31,307 bases of DNA, taken from positions 1 through 31,307 of IMG/VR virus record IMGVR_UViG_3300008108_000329. One strand, written 5' to 3'. This DNA is from a virus. Positions 1 to 8,499 of this stretch are shown piece by piece. Below the pieces are notes generated by a model. It ran no database searches and had not been told where the DNA came from. It saw only the letters and a list, made by a program, of their open reading frames with translations. Position numbers and translations under genes: made by a program. The first letter of the stretch is position 1, and every line of letters begins with the position of its first letter.

Positions 1-1
1 T

Positions 2-1123
2 TTTGAAGCAACTCACGCGAATGCAGCTGGTGCTTTACCAGATACTTCAGGAGTAGCTAAATTTGATCCAGTATTGATCTCATTAGTACGTCGTGCAATT
101 CCACAAATGATCGCTTATGACGTTTGCGGAGTACAGCCGATGACACAACCAACTGGCTTAATATTCGCTATGAAAAGCAGATATACAGCACAGAATGGAA
201 CAGAAGCTTTATTTAACGAAGCTGATTCAGACTTCGGTGGTACAGGTACACATGCTGGTTCAAATCCAGTAAGTGGTGCTTATACAACTGGTTCTGGATT
301 ATCAACAACTGATGCTGAAGGATTAGGCGATTCAGGAACGTTCAATCAAATGGCGTTTTCAATCGAGAAAACTTCAGTGACTGCGAAAACTCGTGCTTTA
401 AAAGCTGAGTACACAGTTGAATTAGCACAAGATCTAAAATCAGTTCATGGTTTAGATGCTGAAAGTGAATTGTCAAATATCCTATCTACTGAAATCCTAG
501 CGGAAATCAATAGAGAAGTTATTCGTACAATTTATGGAGTAGCTAAAACAGGAGCACAAGTAGGTACAGCAGCAGCTGGTACTTTTGATCTTGATGTAGA
601 TTCAAATGGAAGATGGTCAGTTGAGAAGTTCAAAGGGTTATTATTCCAAGTAGAGAGAGAAGCAAATGCGATCGCTCAACAAACTCGTAGAGGAAAAGGT
701 AATTTCATTATTGCTTCTTCTGATGTAGCGAGTGCGTTAGCAATGTCAGGTGCTTTGGACTATGCTCCAGCTCTTTCAACTAATCTAAATGTAGACGAAG
801 CTTCTACAACTTTTGCTGGTGTCCTTAATGGTCGCTACAAAGTGTTTGTAGATCCATATTCTGCTAACTCAGCTTCAACTCAGCTGTTATTAGTAGGATA
901 TAAAGGTAGTTCAGCATTTGATGCTGGAATATTCTATTGCCCATACGTACCATTACAATTAGTACGTGCAGTAGATCCTTCTACATTCCAACCTAAGATC
1001 GCGTTCAAAACAAGATACGGAATGGTGTCAAACCCATTTGTACAACTTGATGGTAATAACACGAACTTACAAGCAGCTTCTAACTACTACTACAGAAAAG
1101 TTGCAATTACAAATTTAATGTAA
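2..1123 (+). CDS. 23: Major capsid protein gp23 (5' end outside window)
   Basis: T4-type major head protein that forms the hexamers of the capsid shell. The reading frame is open from base 2, so the gene starts upstream. The visible part reads through GVAKFDPVLISLVRRA and IAYDVCGVQPMTQPTGLIF, which are hallmark blocks of gp23 in T4-like phages. The TTG at 74 lies inside this conserved block and is not a start. The C-terminal part (PYVPLQLVRAVDP, KIAFKTRYGMVSNPF) also fits gp23. In the family gp23 is processed by the head protease, but that cleavage site would lie upstream of this window. The gene is followed by a strong terminator, as expected for a very highly expressed late gene. The identification is secure; only the N-terminus is missing. 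Confidence 0.97.
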   Translation, partial: FEATHANAAGALPDTSGVAKFDPVLISLVRRAIPQMIAYDVCGVQPMTQPTGLIFAMKSRYTAQNGTEALFNEADSDFGGTGTHAGSNPVSGAYTTGSGLSTTDAEGLGDSGTFNQMAFSIEKTSVTAKTRALKAEYTVELAQDLKSVHGLDAESELSNILSTEILAEINREVIRTIYGVAKTGAQVGTAAAGTFDLDVDSNGRWSVEKFKGLLFQVEREANAIAQQTRRGKGNFIIASSDVASALAMSGALDYAPALSTNLNVDEASTTFAGVLNGRYKVFVDPYSANSASTQLLLVGYKGSSAFDAGIFYCPYVPLQLVRAVDPSTFQPKIAFKTRYGMVSNPFVQLDGNNTNLQAASNYYYRKVAITNLM

Positions 1124-1148
1124 TTTGTAAGGTTGATTATATAATTTT

Positions 1149-1182
1149 AAAGGGGGGAGATGTAAAAGTCTTCCCCCTTTTT
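1149..1182 (+). terminator. Rho-independent terminator after gp23
   Basis: A 12-bp stem (1149-1160 with 1169-1180, a G-rich arm against a C-rich arm, one G-U pair) closes an 8-nt loop and runs directly into a T tract. It lies 25 nt after the capsid stop codon and separates the capsid transcript from the downstream gene. It is the clearest intrinsic terminator in the window. Confidence 0.9.
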
Positions 1183-1190
1183 CATTTATA

Positions 1191-1197
1191 CTAAATA
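1191..1197 (+). promoter_or_regulatory. Possible T4-type late promoter (CTAAATA)
   Basis: CTAAATA follows the gp23 terminator and precedes a virion gene. T4 late promoters carry TATAAATA, and marine T4-like phages are reported to use ATAAATA/CTAAATA variants recognised by gp55, which is encoded at 4834. The ATG of the next gene is only 9 nt after the box, so the leader would be nearly absent. A single seven-base match in AT-rich DNA is weak evidence. Confidence 0.4.
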
Positions 1198-1205
1198 ATT
1201 ATAAT

Positions 1206-1769
1206 ATGACTCTTAAAACTTCAAATAAACCATCTAATATTAATCCACTTAATCCTAACGGATTTTCTTTTTCATTTGCACGTATTCCAAATGTAAATTA
1301 TTTCGTTCAGTCGATTAATATACCTGATCTTACATTAGGTGAGATTGCTCAAGGAACACCACTTTCAGATGCTTACATTCCAGGAGAAAAAATTACTTAT
1401 GGTGTTTGTAATTTAGAATTTATCGTAGATGAAGATATGGAAAATTATCTTGCACTTTATCGTTGGATGGTTGCCCTTGGCAAACCAAGAAATTATGAAC
1501 AATATTTAAATTTTCCAACCACTGATACTGAAGCTTATAAAGCAAATTTAAAAGAATTAGCAAAAAATTTTTCAGATGGTACACTTTTAATACTAAATAA
1601 TAATAACGCAATTAGTAAAATAATTACGTTTAGAGATATGTTTCCAACAGGGTTGTCGTCGATGATATTCGACTCTAAAAGTACCGATGTGACTTACATT
1701 ACAAATACTGTGACTCTAAGATATAGTTATTTTACAATACAGAGTCCTTCTTCTTCGACAGTCTACTAA
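1206..1769 (+). CDS. Tail-tube-fold virion protein at the gp3 position
   Basis: A 187-residue protein without signal peptide or membrane segment. The N-terminal half has the pattern of T4-like tail-tube and baseplate-tube proteins: GFSFSFARIPNVNYFVQSINIPDL, broken here as GFSFSFARIPNVNYF then VQSINIPDL, followed by an IPGEKITYG strand, then FIVDEDMENYLALYRWMVALG (FIVDEDMENY, LYRWMVALG). It sits between gp23 and uvsY, where marine T4-like genomes as I recall them carry gp3, the tail-tube terminator. I infer a tube-related role in late assembly, either the terminator gp3 or another tube-like structural protein; the sequence alone does not decide. A terminator precedes the gene and a possible late promoter abuts it. 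Confidence 0.65.
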   Translation: MTLKTSNKPSNINPLNPNGFSFSFARIPNVNYFVQSINIPDLTLGEIAQGTPLSDAYIPGEKITYGVCNLEFIVDEDMENYLALYRWMVALGKPRNYEQYLNFPTTDTEAYKANLKELAKNFSDGTLLILNNNNAISKIITFRDMFPTGLSSMIFDSKSTDVTYITNTVTLRYSYFTIQSPSSSTVY

Positions 1770-1793
1770 AATAAATTAGAAAGAGACTGTTAA

Positions 1794-2159
1794 ATGCAAA
1801 AAAATATATTCATATTATTTTTATCATTTTTGCTTACTATTGGAGCAGGGCGAAGCTTTGCACAAGGATTGCCACAAAGTGATAAGTATCCAGATTCATC
1901 TTGGATTGAAGAAATACCAGTAATTTGTAATGACTCAACAACACTTCATGCTTTTTTAGAATCTAAGGGTTGGATTATGTCAAAAACATACACTGGAAGA
2001 ACTGGTGCCGAAAGCAATGGAAATCCAGTCTTTATTATAGCACACTATAAGAATGCAAAATCACCAAAAGCAATTATAGAAACAATCACTGTTCCATCAG
2101 GTGAATCTTGCATAATGTATCAAGGATTTGACGAAAAAAATACTTCAAATAAAGCTTAA
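1794..2159 (+). CDS. Secreted or periplasmic protein of unknown function
   Basis: A 121-residue protein with a clear Sec signal peptide: a Lys near the N-terminus, a hydrophobic core (IFILFLSFLLTIGAG) and a likely cleavage after SFA at residue 23. The mature part of about 98 residues contains two cysteines (in VICND and GESCIMY), which could form a disulfide, and looks like a small alpha/beta domain. I do not recognise the family. It is probably cotranscribed with the tail-like gene 24 nt upstream, which suggests late expression. An exported protein next to late genes could act in the envelope during lysis or superinfection exclusion, but nothing in the sequence proves this. Confidence 0.75.
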   Translation: MQKNIFILFLSFLLTIGAGRSFAQGLPQSDKYPDSSWIEEIPVICNDSTTLHAFLESKGWIMSKTYTGRTGAESNGNPVFIIAHYKNAKSPKAIIETITVPSGESCIMYQGFDEKNTSNKA

Positions 2160-2164
2160 AACCC

Positions 2165-2193
2165 TTTACTTACAAGCTTTTTTATAGTATAAT
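2165..2193 (+). promoter_or_regulatory. Early-type sigma70 promoter of uvsY-uvsW
   Basis: TTTACT (2165-2170), 17-bp spacer ending TTATAG, TATAAT (2188-2193). The uvsY ATG starts 7 nt after the -10 box, so transcription should begin at or within a base or two of the start codon. No Shine-Dalgarno sequence can exist in such an mRNA. Confidence 0.85.
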
Positions 2194-2200
2194 ATGAATT

Positions 2201-2638
2201 ATGACACTTGAAGAAATACAAGAACAATGGAAACAAGACTGTATTATAGACGATAATCATTTAGATCGAGAATCTGTTCGTACACCAGTCTTACATTCAA
2301 AATATTTAAACTTACTCATTTCATATAAACATCGTATTACATCAGCACAATCTGAATATAATAGTATGCGTGTAAAAAAATTTAGATATTATCGTGGTGA
2401 AATGAGTAAGGGTGAATTAGAACTTGCTGGTTGGGAACAATGGCAAGGTATAAAACCATTAAGAAATGAAATGGATGAATTTCTAAATGGTGATGCTGAT
2501 TTAATTAAAGCCAAACTTAAAATTGAATATTTAACGAGCATACAGGAACTTCTTGAATCTATATTACAACAGATCAAGTCACGAGATTGGATAATAAGAA
2601 ATTCATTAGAGTGGAAAAAGTTCGTTAGTGGTGCTTAA
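2201..2638 (+). CDS. uvsY: UvsY recombination mediator
   Basis: UvsY loads the recombinase UvsX onto single-stranded DNA coated with the phage single-strand binding protein during recombination-dependent replication. At 145 residues it is close to T4 UvsY (137). The start MTLEEIQEQWKQD parallels T4 MRLEDLQEELKKD, and the SKYLNLLISYKH block and the C-terminal IKSRDWIIRN correspond to T4 SKWLNKHSSIKK and IKSRGFAIKH. This N-terminal match fixes the ATG, although it lies only 7 nt downstream of the -10 box. The stop codon overlaps the uvsW start (TAATG), so the two are coupled. UvsX itself is far downstream at 24946, as in other marine T4-like genomes. Confidence 0.9.
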   Translation: MTLEEIQEQWKQDCIIDDNHLDRESVRTPVLHSKYLNLLISYKHRITSAQSEYNSMRVKKFRYYRGEMSKGELELAGWEQWQGIKPLRNEMDEFLNGDADLIKAKLKIEYLTSIQELLESILQQIKSRDWIIRNSLEWKKFVSGA

Positions 2639-4194
2639 TGTCCGAAGATAATAAATCCCAAATTACAATCGAAAACTATACTGAAACGCACGTTCGTGTA
2701 TTCTCAGATGATTTAGGTATAGAAAAAGAATTATCAGACTATTTTACGTTTTATGTTCCAGGAGCCCATTTTACACCACAATACAGAGCACGTATATGGG
2801 ATGGTAAAACACGTCTTTATGATTTACTTCGTAAGACAGTTTATACTGGTTTAATTCCTTATGTACGCAAATTTGCCTTTGAACGTGGTTATACCATATC
2901 TGAATTAGGGTTTCCAAAGTATATTGAACCTATAACAGAAGAAGAGGTTAAAACCTTTATAAATTCATTAAATATAACCTCTAAAAACGACTCAGACCTA
3001 TCAGTAAGAGACTATCAATATAATGCGGTTTATTCCGCTTTAAAGCGACGAAGAGCCCTATTGTTGAGTCCAACTGCCAGTGGGAAGAGTCTAATAATGT
3101 ATTCTATATTACGTTGGTATTCAACATTAAAAAACAATAAGAAATGCTTAATTATAGTTCCAACAACTAATCTAGTTGAACAGTTATATAAAGACTTTGA
3201 TGATTATTCAACTAAAAATGGTTGGAAAGTAGATACTCATATTCAAAAGCTTTATGCAGGGTTTTCAAAAGAACTTACAAAAAATATATTAATCACTACT
3301 TGGCAAAGTATTTACAAATTACCAAAATCATTCTTCGATCAATTTGACGTAGTTTTCGGAGACGAAGTCCATAAATTTAAGGCAAGAAGTCTTATTACAA
3401 TAATGGAAAAATGTAATAAGATAAAATTTCGTATTGGTACAACTGGAACAATCGATAACAGTAAAATAAATAAATTAGTACTCGAAGGACTTTTTGGAAT
3501 CGTAGAAAAAGTCACAACTACATCTGATTTGATTGACCAGAAAAAATTAGCAGACTTAAAAATTATTTGTTTACTCCTTTCATATGATGATATATCACGC
3601 GAAGGAAGAAAAAATAACGTTTATTCAGACGAAATAGATTGGCTAGTTTCTTGTGATAAAAGAAATAACTATATTACCAATCTTGCTCTTAACTGTAAAG
3701 GTAATACTTTAATACTTTACCAATACGTAAAGAAACACGGAATCCCTTTATATGAAAAACTAAATAGATTAGAGAAGAAATATAATAAAAAAATATATTT
3801 AATCTCTGGTGATACAATCGTTTCTGATAGAGAACAAGTAAGAGATATTGCAGCAGATACAAACAATTGTATTATAGTCGCAAGTTATGGAACTTTCAGT
3901 ACAGGTGTGAATATACCAAGTATTGAAAACATTATATTAGCAAGTCCGATTAAGAGTAAAATACTTAATTTACAAAGTATTGGAAGAGGACTACGATTAA
4001 ATAAGAATAAAACTACTTGTAATTTGTTTGATATTGCTGATGACTTATCTTATAAGAAATGGAAAAATCATACTTATAGACATTTGTTGTCAAGAATGCA
4101 AACTTATGATGAGGAAAAATTTAACTATTCATTAGTAGAGGTAAAATTAGATGCATCAAAAATCATCGACACCGAGAATAATAAAATCGAATGA
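2638..4194 (+). CDS. uvsW: UvsW RNA/DNA and DNA/DNA helicase
   Basis: Superfamily 2 helicase that unwinds R-loops and branched DNA and helps switch T4-like phages from origin-dependent to recombination-dependent replication. The 518-residue length fits T4 UvsW. An N-terminal substrate-recognition domain (about residues 1-110) is followed by Walker A PTASGKS (145-151), the DEVH box at 242-245, and in the second RecA domain motif VI QSIGRGLR (446-453). The ATG overlaps the uvsY stop by one base. The 3' end overlaps the next gene by 44 bases. All catalytic motifs appear intact. Confidence 0.95.
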   Translation: MSEDNKSQITIENYTETHVRVFSDDLGIEKELSDYFTFYVPGAHFTPQYRARIWDGKTRLYDLLRKTVYTGLIPYVRKFAFERGYTISELGFPKYIEPITEEEVKTFINSLNITSKNDSDLSVRDYQYNAVYSALKRRRALLLSPTASGKSLIMYSILRWYSTLKNNKKCLIIVPTTNLVEQLYKDFDDYSTKNGWKVDTHIQKLYAGFSKELTKNILITTWQSIYKLPKSFFDQFDVVFGDEVHKFKARSLITIMEKCNKIKFRIGTTGTIDNSKINKLVLEGLFGIVEKVTTTSDLIDQKKLADLKIICLLLSYDDISREGRKNNVYSDEIDWLVSCDKRNNYITNLALNCKGNTLILYQYVKKHGIPLYEKLNRLEKKYNKKIYLISGDTIVSDREQVRDIAADTNNCIIVASYGTFSTGVNIPSIENIILASPIKSKILNLQSIGRGLRLNKNKTTCNLFDIADDLSYKKWKNHTYRHLLSRMQTYDEEKFNYSLVEVKLDASKIIDTENNKIE

Positions 4195-4693
4195 AGATTT
4201 TGTTATTGTAAGATTATCTACAGGTGAATCAATATTAGCGATTCGTTTAAAAGAAGACGAAAAAGAAATTACTATTGAATATCCATTTGCTCTTAAAAAT
4301 TATCCAAGAATTACAAAACAAGGTGGAATTATAGAACAAGTGACTGCAGGACCATATTGTAGTTTCGCCGAAAATAGAGTTTTTACATTTCCGAAAAAAG
4401 ACGTTTTTTTCATAAAGAAACTTCATTCGTTCGCAATACCATTCTTTATGTCATTGTATAATCAACATGAAAGATTAGTTGCAATGGGATCTTATGAAGA
4501 TTTAATGGATAGATTTATGGATAAACAAGAAATGGCTGATTTGAGACATGACGAACAATTTCCAGATCCAGAACCAGAAGAATATACAAGTAATTACGAT
4601 ACAGAAACAGAAGAACTAACTACTGAAGAGATTGATGGTATAAGAGAAATTTACAATCAGATTAAGAATAAAGATAAGAAAGTAATCCATTAA
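4151..4693 (+). CDS. Sm/Hfq-like small-barrel protein with acidic tail
   Basis: A 180-residue protein. Residues about 15-60 (EDFVIVRLSTGESILA then IRLKEDEKEITIEYP) have the strand-turn-strand pattern of an Sm/LSm-like barrel. A second block (RVFTFPKKDVFFIKKLHSFA) and a helix (FFMSLYNQHERL) follow, then a very acidic C-terminal tail rich in Glu and Asp. It is paralogous to the protein at 18801, which shows the same order of blocks. The start lies inside uvsW in another frame; no good Shine-Dalgarno is seen, so coupling to uvsW translation is likely. An RNA-binding or protein-scaffold role is an inference from the fold pattern only. I recall a gene of this kind between uvsW and gene 55 in related marine phages. 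Confidence 0.6.
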   Translation: MHQKSSTPRIIKSNEDFVIVRLSTGESILAIRLKEDEKEITIEYPFALKNYPRITKQGGIIEQVTAGPYCSFAENRVFTFPKKDVFFIKKLHSFAIPFFMSLYNQHERLVAMGSYEDLMDRFMDKQEMADLRHDEQFPDPEPEEYTSNYDTETEELTTEEIDGIREIYNQIKNKDKKVIH

Positions 4694-4766
4694 TATTAAT
4701 ATTTCAAACCCCAACAGGTGTTATTATAATGTGGAAAAAATTGAAAGTAAAGGCATATTGAAACAC

Positions 4767-4795
4767 TTTACTTACAATATATTTTAGAGTATAAT
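4767..4795 (+). promoter_or_regulatory. Early-type sigma70 promoter of gene 55 operon
   Basis: TTTACT (4767-4772), 17 bp, TATAAT (4790-4795). It follows the Sm-like gene stop and should give a leader of about 32 nt before the gene 55 ATG at 4834. A TTG overlapping the -10 box at 4795 is in frame but would lie upstream of the transcript start, so it cannot be the start codon. Confidence 0.85.
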
Positions 4796-4833
4796 TGCAG
4801 TCTATTTACTCTTTAATATTTAAATCCTTTACA

Positions 4834-5433
4834 ATGAATAAAAAAACTAAAGAAACAAAAATACATTACGTCAATAATGCTGAATTTCTTAAAGCATTAA
4901 TTCAATGGAAAAAAGATTGTGTTGACGCAGAAGATAGTGGAGAAGAACATCCACCAAGAATTCCTAATTATATAGGTGAATGTATTTTAAAAATAGCAAC
5001 ACGTCTTTCTACACGTCCAAATTTTAACAATTATACATATCGTGACGATATGATATTAGATGGTATTGAAAATTGCATTCAATATCTTCATAACTTTGAT
5101 CCTACCAAATCTAAAAATCCCTTTGCTTATTTTACTCAAATCATATACTATGCATTTTTAAGACGTATTATGAAAGAAAGAAAACAAGCTTATATTAAAA
5201 CTAAAATTCTTACTTCTCTACCACCTACTTTTTTTCAAGAACTTGGTATGAGTGATGATGAAATTTCAGAGTCAGAAAGAAACTTTGATAAATTCGTCAA
5301 TAAGATGAGTCAAGCAATAGAAAGCCAAAATAACTTTGATGAATGGCTAGTTAAAAAGTCTGTTGCTAGAAAAATAAAAAATAATATTGAAACGATTGAT
5401 TTAGATGATGACAAAGATAGCGATTATAACTGA
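4834..5433 (+). CDS. 55: gp55 sigma factor for late transcription
   Basis: Sigma-family protein that redirects host RNA polymerase to late promoters and, in T4, works with gp33 and the sliding clamp gp45. The conserved core is obvious: PPRIPNYIGECILKIA, TRPNFNNYTYRDDMILDG, IENCIQYLHNFDPTKSKNPF and AYFTQIIYYAFLRRI, corresponding to sigma region 2. I chose ATG 4834 (MNKKTKETKIHYV) because the upstream in-frame TTG lies within the promoter. The protein has 199 residues, near T4 gp55 (185). The C-terminus is acidic (DLDDDKDSDYN) and not an obvious hydrophobic clamp-binding tail. The 3' end overlaps gene 47 by 26-29 bases. No recognisable gp33 is seen in this window. Confidence 0.95.
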   Translation: MNKKTKETKIHYVNNAEFLKALIQWKKDCVDAEDSGEEHPPRIPNYIGECILKIATRLSTRPNFNNYTYRDDMILDGIENCIQYLHNFDPTKSKNPFAYFTQIIYYAFLRRIMKERKQAYIKTKILTSLPPTFFQELGMSDDEISESERNFDKFVNKMSQAIESQNNFDEWLVKKSVARKIKNNIETIDLDDDKDSDYN

Positions 5434-6475
5434 TACACATTTTGGTGTACGTAATGACATTAGTCACTTTTTAGAATCTCAAAATAAGTTTTTTGATACA
5501 ACGTTTTTTCCTAAAATAGACGAACTAAAGATAGACACATTACTACACTTAGGTGACATATTTGATAGACGCAAATATATCAATTATTACACATTAAAAC
5601 AGAGTAAAACATTTTTCTTCGATAAATTAAGAGAAAGAAACATTACTATGTATGTTGTAATTGGTAATCACGACACATACTTCCGAAACACTAATGAGAT
5701 TAATAGCATATCTCTACTCTTAACTGAATATCCAAATATAAAAATTCTATACGAACCACAAACAATCCAAATAAAAGAAACACTATTTTGTAATATTCCA
5801 TGGATATGTGAAGACAACAAAGATAAATGTTGGGAAGAAATTAAAAATACAAAAGCAGAAGTTTGTATTGGACACTTTGATATTCAAGGATTTGAAATGC
5901 ATACTGGTGCACCATCCAAAGATGGAATACCAAAAGATAAGTTTATGAAATTTGATTTACTTATGTCAGGGCATTTTCATCATCGTTCACAAAATGATAA
6001 TATTACTTATTTGGGTGCTCCATATGAAATGACTTGGTCTGATTATAATGACAAAAAAGGTTTTCATATATTTGATACAGCAACTCGTAAATTAGAATTT
6101 ATACAAAACCCAAACACTATGTTCTTAAAAGTAGAATATGATGAATCTTATTTTGCTGAGAATCCACCAAATTTTGAAGATTATAGAAACAAGTATATAA
6201 AAGTAATTATAACAAATCGTAAAAATTTATTGAAGTTTGATACATTTATAAAAAATTTACATAATCATAATCCATATGATGTGAAAATACTTGAAACGTT
6301 TGTTGACTTTTCATCTGCTAACGTATCTGATGAAATTAACGTAGAAGACACTACTAGCATATTAAATGGTTATGTTGATACAATCACAACTAGTATTGAA
6401 AAAAATAAACTTAAATTATATTTAAACTCGTTGCATGCTGAAGCAATTGCGAACGAGACTATTGTTAAAGAATGA
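5405..6475 (+). CDS. 47: gp47 recombination nuclease subunit (SbcD/Mre11-like)
   Basis: Catalytic nuclease subunit of the gp46/gp47 complex, which resects DNA ends to make 3' overhangs for recombination-dependent replication. Metallophosphoesterase motifs appear in order: DTHFG near residue 10, LGDIFDRR, VIGNHDTY, and SGHFHHRS; the IPWICE block is also shared with T4 gp47. The 356-residue length is close to T4 (339). Two adjacent ATGs (5405 and 5408) are possible; both overlap the end of gene 55. The stop overlaps the gene 46 start as ATGA. Confidence 0.95.
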   Translation: MMTKIAIITDTHFGVRNDISHFLESQNKFFDTTFFPKIDELKIDTLLHLGDIFDRRKYINYYTLKQSKTFFFDKLRERNITMYVVIGNHDTYFRNTNEINSISLLLTEYPNIKILYEPQTIQIKETLFCNIPWICEDNKDKCWEEIKNTKAEVCIGHFDIQGFEMHTGAPSKDGIPKDKFMKFDLLMSGHFHHRSQNDNITYLGAPYEMTWSDYNDKKGFHIFDTATRKLEFIQNPNTMFLKVEYDESYFAENPPNFEDYRNKYIKVIITNRKNLLKFDTFIKNLHNHNPYDVKILETFVDFSSANVSDEINVEDTTSILNGYVDTITTSIEKNKLKLYLNSLHAEAIANETIVKE

Positions 6476-8184
6476 TAATATTTCATAAATTGAAATGGCG
6501 TAATTTCCTCTCAACAGGCAATGTTTGGTGCGAAATACAATTGAATAAAACAAGAAGTACAATCGTGGTAGGAAAAAATGGTGATGGTAAATCTACTATG
6601 CTTGATGCTCTTACATTTGTTTTATTCGGTGAACCATTTAGACAAGTAAAAAAGAATCAATTAATTAACTCAATTAATGGTAAAAATGCTGAAGTAGAAA
6701 TTGAATTTTCTTCTGGAACGAATACCTATAAAATAAGAAGAGGAATTAAGCCTAATATATTTGAGTATTATGAAAATGGTGTGTTACAAAATCAATCAGC
6801 AGCAATCAGTGATTGTCAAAAGAAAATAGAAGAACAAATACTTAAAATTAATTATAGAACATTCTGTCAAGTTTGTATTTTAGGATCTGCTTCTTATATT
6901 CCTTTTATGCAATTACCTACAAATCAACGTAGATTAGTAATTGAAGATATTTTAGATATAGGTATATTCAGTAAAATGAATGATATACTTAAAATAAGAG
7001 CAGTTGATACTAAATTAGCATTAGTCGATGTAAATAAAGATATAGAAATAGCTAAATCAAATATACAAGCTCAAAAAACTATACTTGAAAATTTATCAGT
7101 ATCTAAACAAGAGAATATAATTAAGATAGATGAAAAGATAGAAAAGTATAGAGAAGATATAAAAGAAATACAAAACAAAATAACTATATTAAATAAAAAA
7201 CTTTTAGAGATTGATAGTTTAACAATTGACTCAGTAGATGTATTTGATCGTGTAGACAAAGCAAGAAAACTAATCGCAATAAATGAAAGTCGTATTGCTG
7301 AGATACAAGAAAAAATAATGTTCTTTAATGAGAACGAAAATTGTCCTACTTGCGAATCACCTATACAACATAAACAGCATGCATTAAGTAAATTAGAAAA
7401 AGAAAAAGAAGATATAAAATCTAGACTTTCTAAATTATTAGAAGCTTTGACTGCTGGAGAAACTAGATCAAGAGAAATAAGAACATTATTTAATGAAAAA
7501 ATAGAAATTAATAATGAAATATCTAATTTAAATACTAGTGTAAAATTTACTGAAACTAATATTGAAAACAGTATAGCTGAAAAACGAACACTATCAGACA
7601 CAACTAGTGATACCAACAAATATAAAGATAAAATTAAAGAACTAGCTGAACTAGCATTAGTTAATGTTGATAAAAAGAATAGTTTAATGCAAACAATAGA
7701 AATAGAAAATACTTCTAAATTACTCTTACAAGATTCAGGTGTTAAAACTGCTATTATTCGAAAGTATTTACCTGTAATGAATAAATTGATTAATAAATAT
7801 TTACAAGCGATGGACTTTTATGTTCATTTTGAATTAGATGAGAACTTCACTGAGACGATACGTTCAAGACATAGAGATGAATTCACCTATGATAGTTTTT
7901 CAGAGGGTGAAAAAATGCGTATTGACTTAGCTATATTGTTCACATGGCGACATATAGCAAAAATGAAGAACAGTATTAATACATCTTTATTAGTACTGGA
8001 TGAAATATTTGACTCATCTTTAGATGCATCAGGTGTAGATTATTTCTTAAACCTAATTTCGCAACTAGATTCTCAAGTCAATGTTTTCGTAATTAGTCAT
8101 AAGGGTGATACTCTAATTGAAAAATTTATGAGTACAATTAAATTTGAGAAGAAAAACGACTTCTCTACAATCGTAAATGCATAA
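6472..8184 (+). CDS. 46: gp46 recombination endonuclease ATPase subunit (SbcC/Rad50-like)
   Basis: ABC-type ATPase partner of gp47. Walker A GKNGDGKST is at residues 34-42, a zinc hook CPTC at 291-294 in the middle of a long coiled coil, the ABC signature SEGEK at 477-481, and Walker B LLVLDE at 506-511. The length of 570 residues matches T4 gp46 (560). The Asn/Lys/Glu-rich coiled-coil arms on either side of the hook are typical. The ATGA overlap with gene 47 ensures co-translation of the two subunits. Confidence 0.96.
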   Translation: MIIFHKLKWRNFLSTGNVWCEIQLNKTRSTIVVGKNGDGKSTMLDALTFVLFGEPFRQVKKNQLINSINGKNAEVEIEFSSGTNTYKIRRGIKPNIFEYYENGVLQNQSAAISDCQKKIEEQILKINYRTFCQVCILGSASYIPFMQLPTNQRRLVIEDILDIGIFSKMNDILKIRAVDTKLALVDVNKDIEIAKSNIQAQKTILENLSVSKQENIIKIDEKIEKYREDIKEIQNKITILNKKLLEIDSLTIDSVDVFDRVDKARKLIAINESRIAEIQEKIMFFNENENCPTCESPIQHKQHALSKLEKEKEDIKSRLSKLLEALTAGETRSREIRTLFNEKIEINNEISNLNTSVKFTETNIENSIAEKRTLSDTTSDTNKYKDKIKELAELALVNVDKKNSLMQTIEIENTSKLLLQDSGVKTAIIRKYLPVMNKLINKYLQAMDFYVHFELDENFTETIRSRHRDEFTYDSFSEGEKMRIDLAILFTWRHIAKMKNSINTSLLVLDEIFDSSLDASGVDYFLNLISQLDSQVNVFVISHKGDTLIEKFMSTIKFEKKNDFSTIVNA

Positions 8185-8187
8185 ACT

Positions 8188-8499
8188 ATGAGAAAAAAAA
8201 GAAAAGAAAAAGTAGAAATAAACCCTTTCACAAATAAACCAAGCAAAAAACCAATTCGTGAAGGAGTATCAACACAAACAAATGATGTCGACAGAAAAGA
8301 TGAATCTAAAACTGTTCTTAGAGATAAACAACATCATTTACATTTTAAGTTAAAATTAATTGAAAACTGGATATATGAAAAAAAGCATAGTAAGTTTTTA
8401 TCTGATTCAGAACCAAATCTAAAAGACTTAGAATTAAAACAACATAATATGAAGCATGAATATGATCGTGTGTCTAAATTATTAAAGGAAAGCAAGTAA
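8188..8499 (+). CDS. Small basic hypothetical protein
   Basis: A 103-residue, Lys-rich, largely hydrophilic protein with no signal peptide or membrane segment. It begins with a strongly basic stretch (MRKKRKEKVE) and its second half (residues about 43-103) is predicted helical, probably coiled coil. I do not recognise the family. The gene starts 3 nt after gene 46 and its last base is the first base of the deformylase ATG (TAATG), so it is part of the same operon. The basic N-terminus could bind nucleic acid, which is only a guess. Confidence 0.75.
   Translation: MRKKRKEKVEINPFTNKPSKKPIREGVSTQTNDVDRKDESKTVLRDKQHHLHFKLKLIENWIYEKKHSKFLSDSEPNLKDLELKQHNMKHEYDRVSKLLKESK

Noticed and set aside
1200-1205. 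TATAAT directly before ATG 1206 as a sigma70 -10 box
   Set aside because: There is no -35 at 17 bp and transcription would begin inside the gene; a late-type CTAAATA box is the better candidate.
4795-4833. TTG start extending gp55 by 13 residues
   Set aside because: The codon overlaps the -10 box of the promoter and cannot be in the mRNA.
7071-7619. 182-codon open frame on the minus strand inside gene 46
   Set aside because: It is the antisense shadow of the Lys/Glu-rich coiled coil; composition is Ser/Ile/Leu-rich with no motif or upstream signals.
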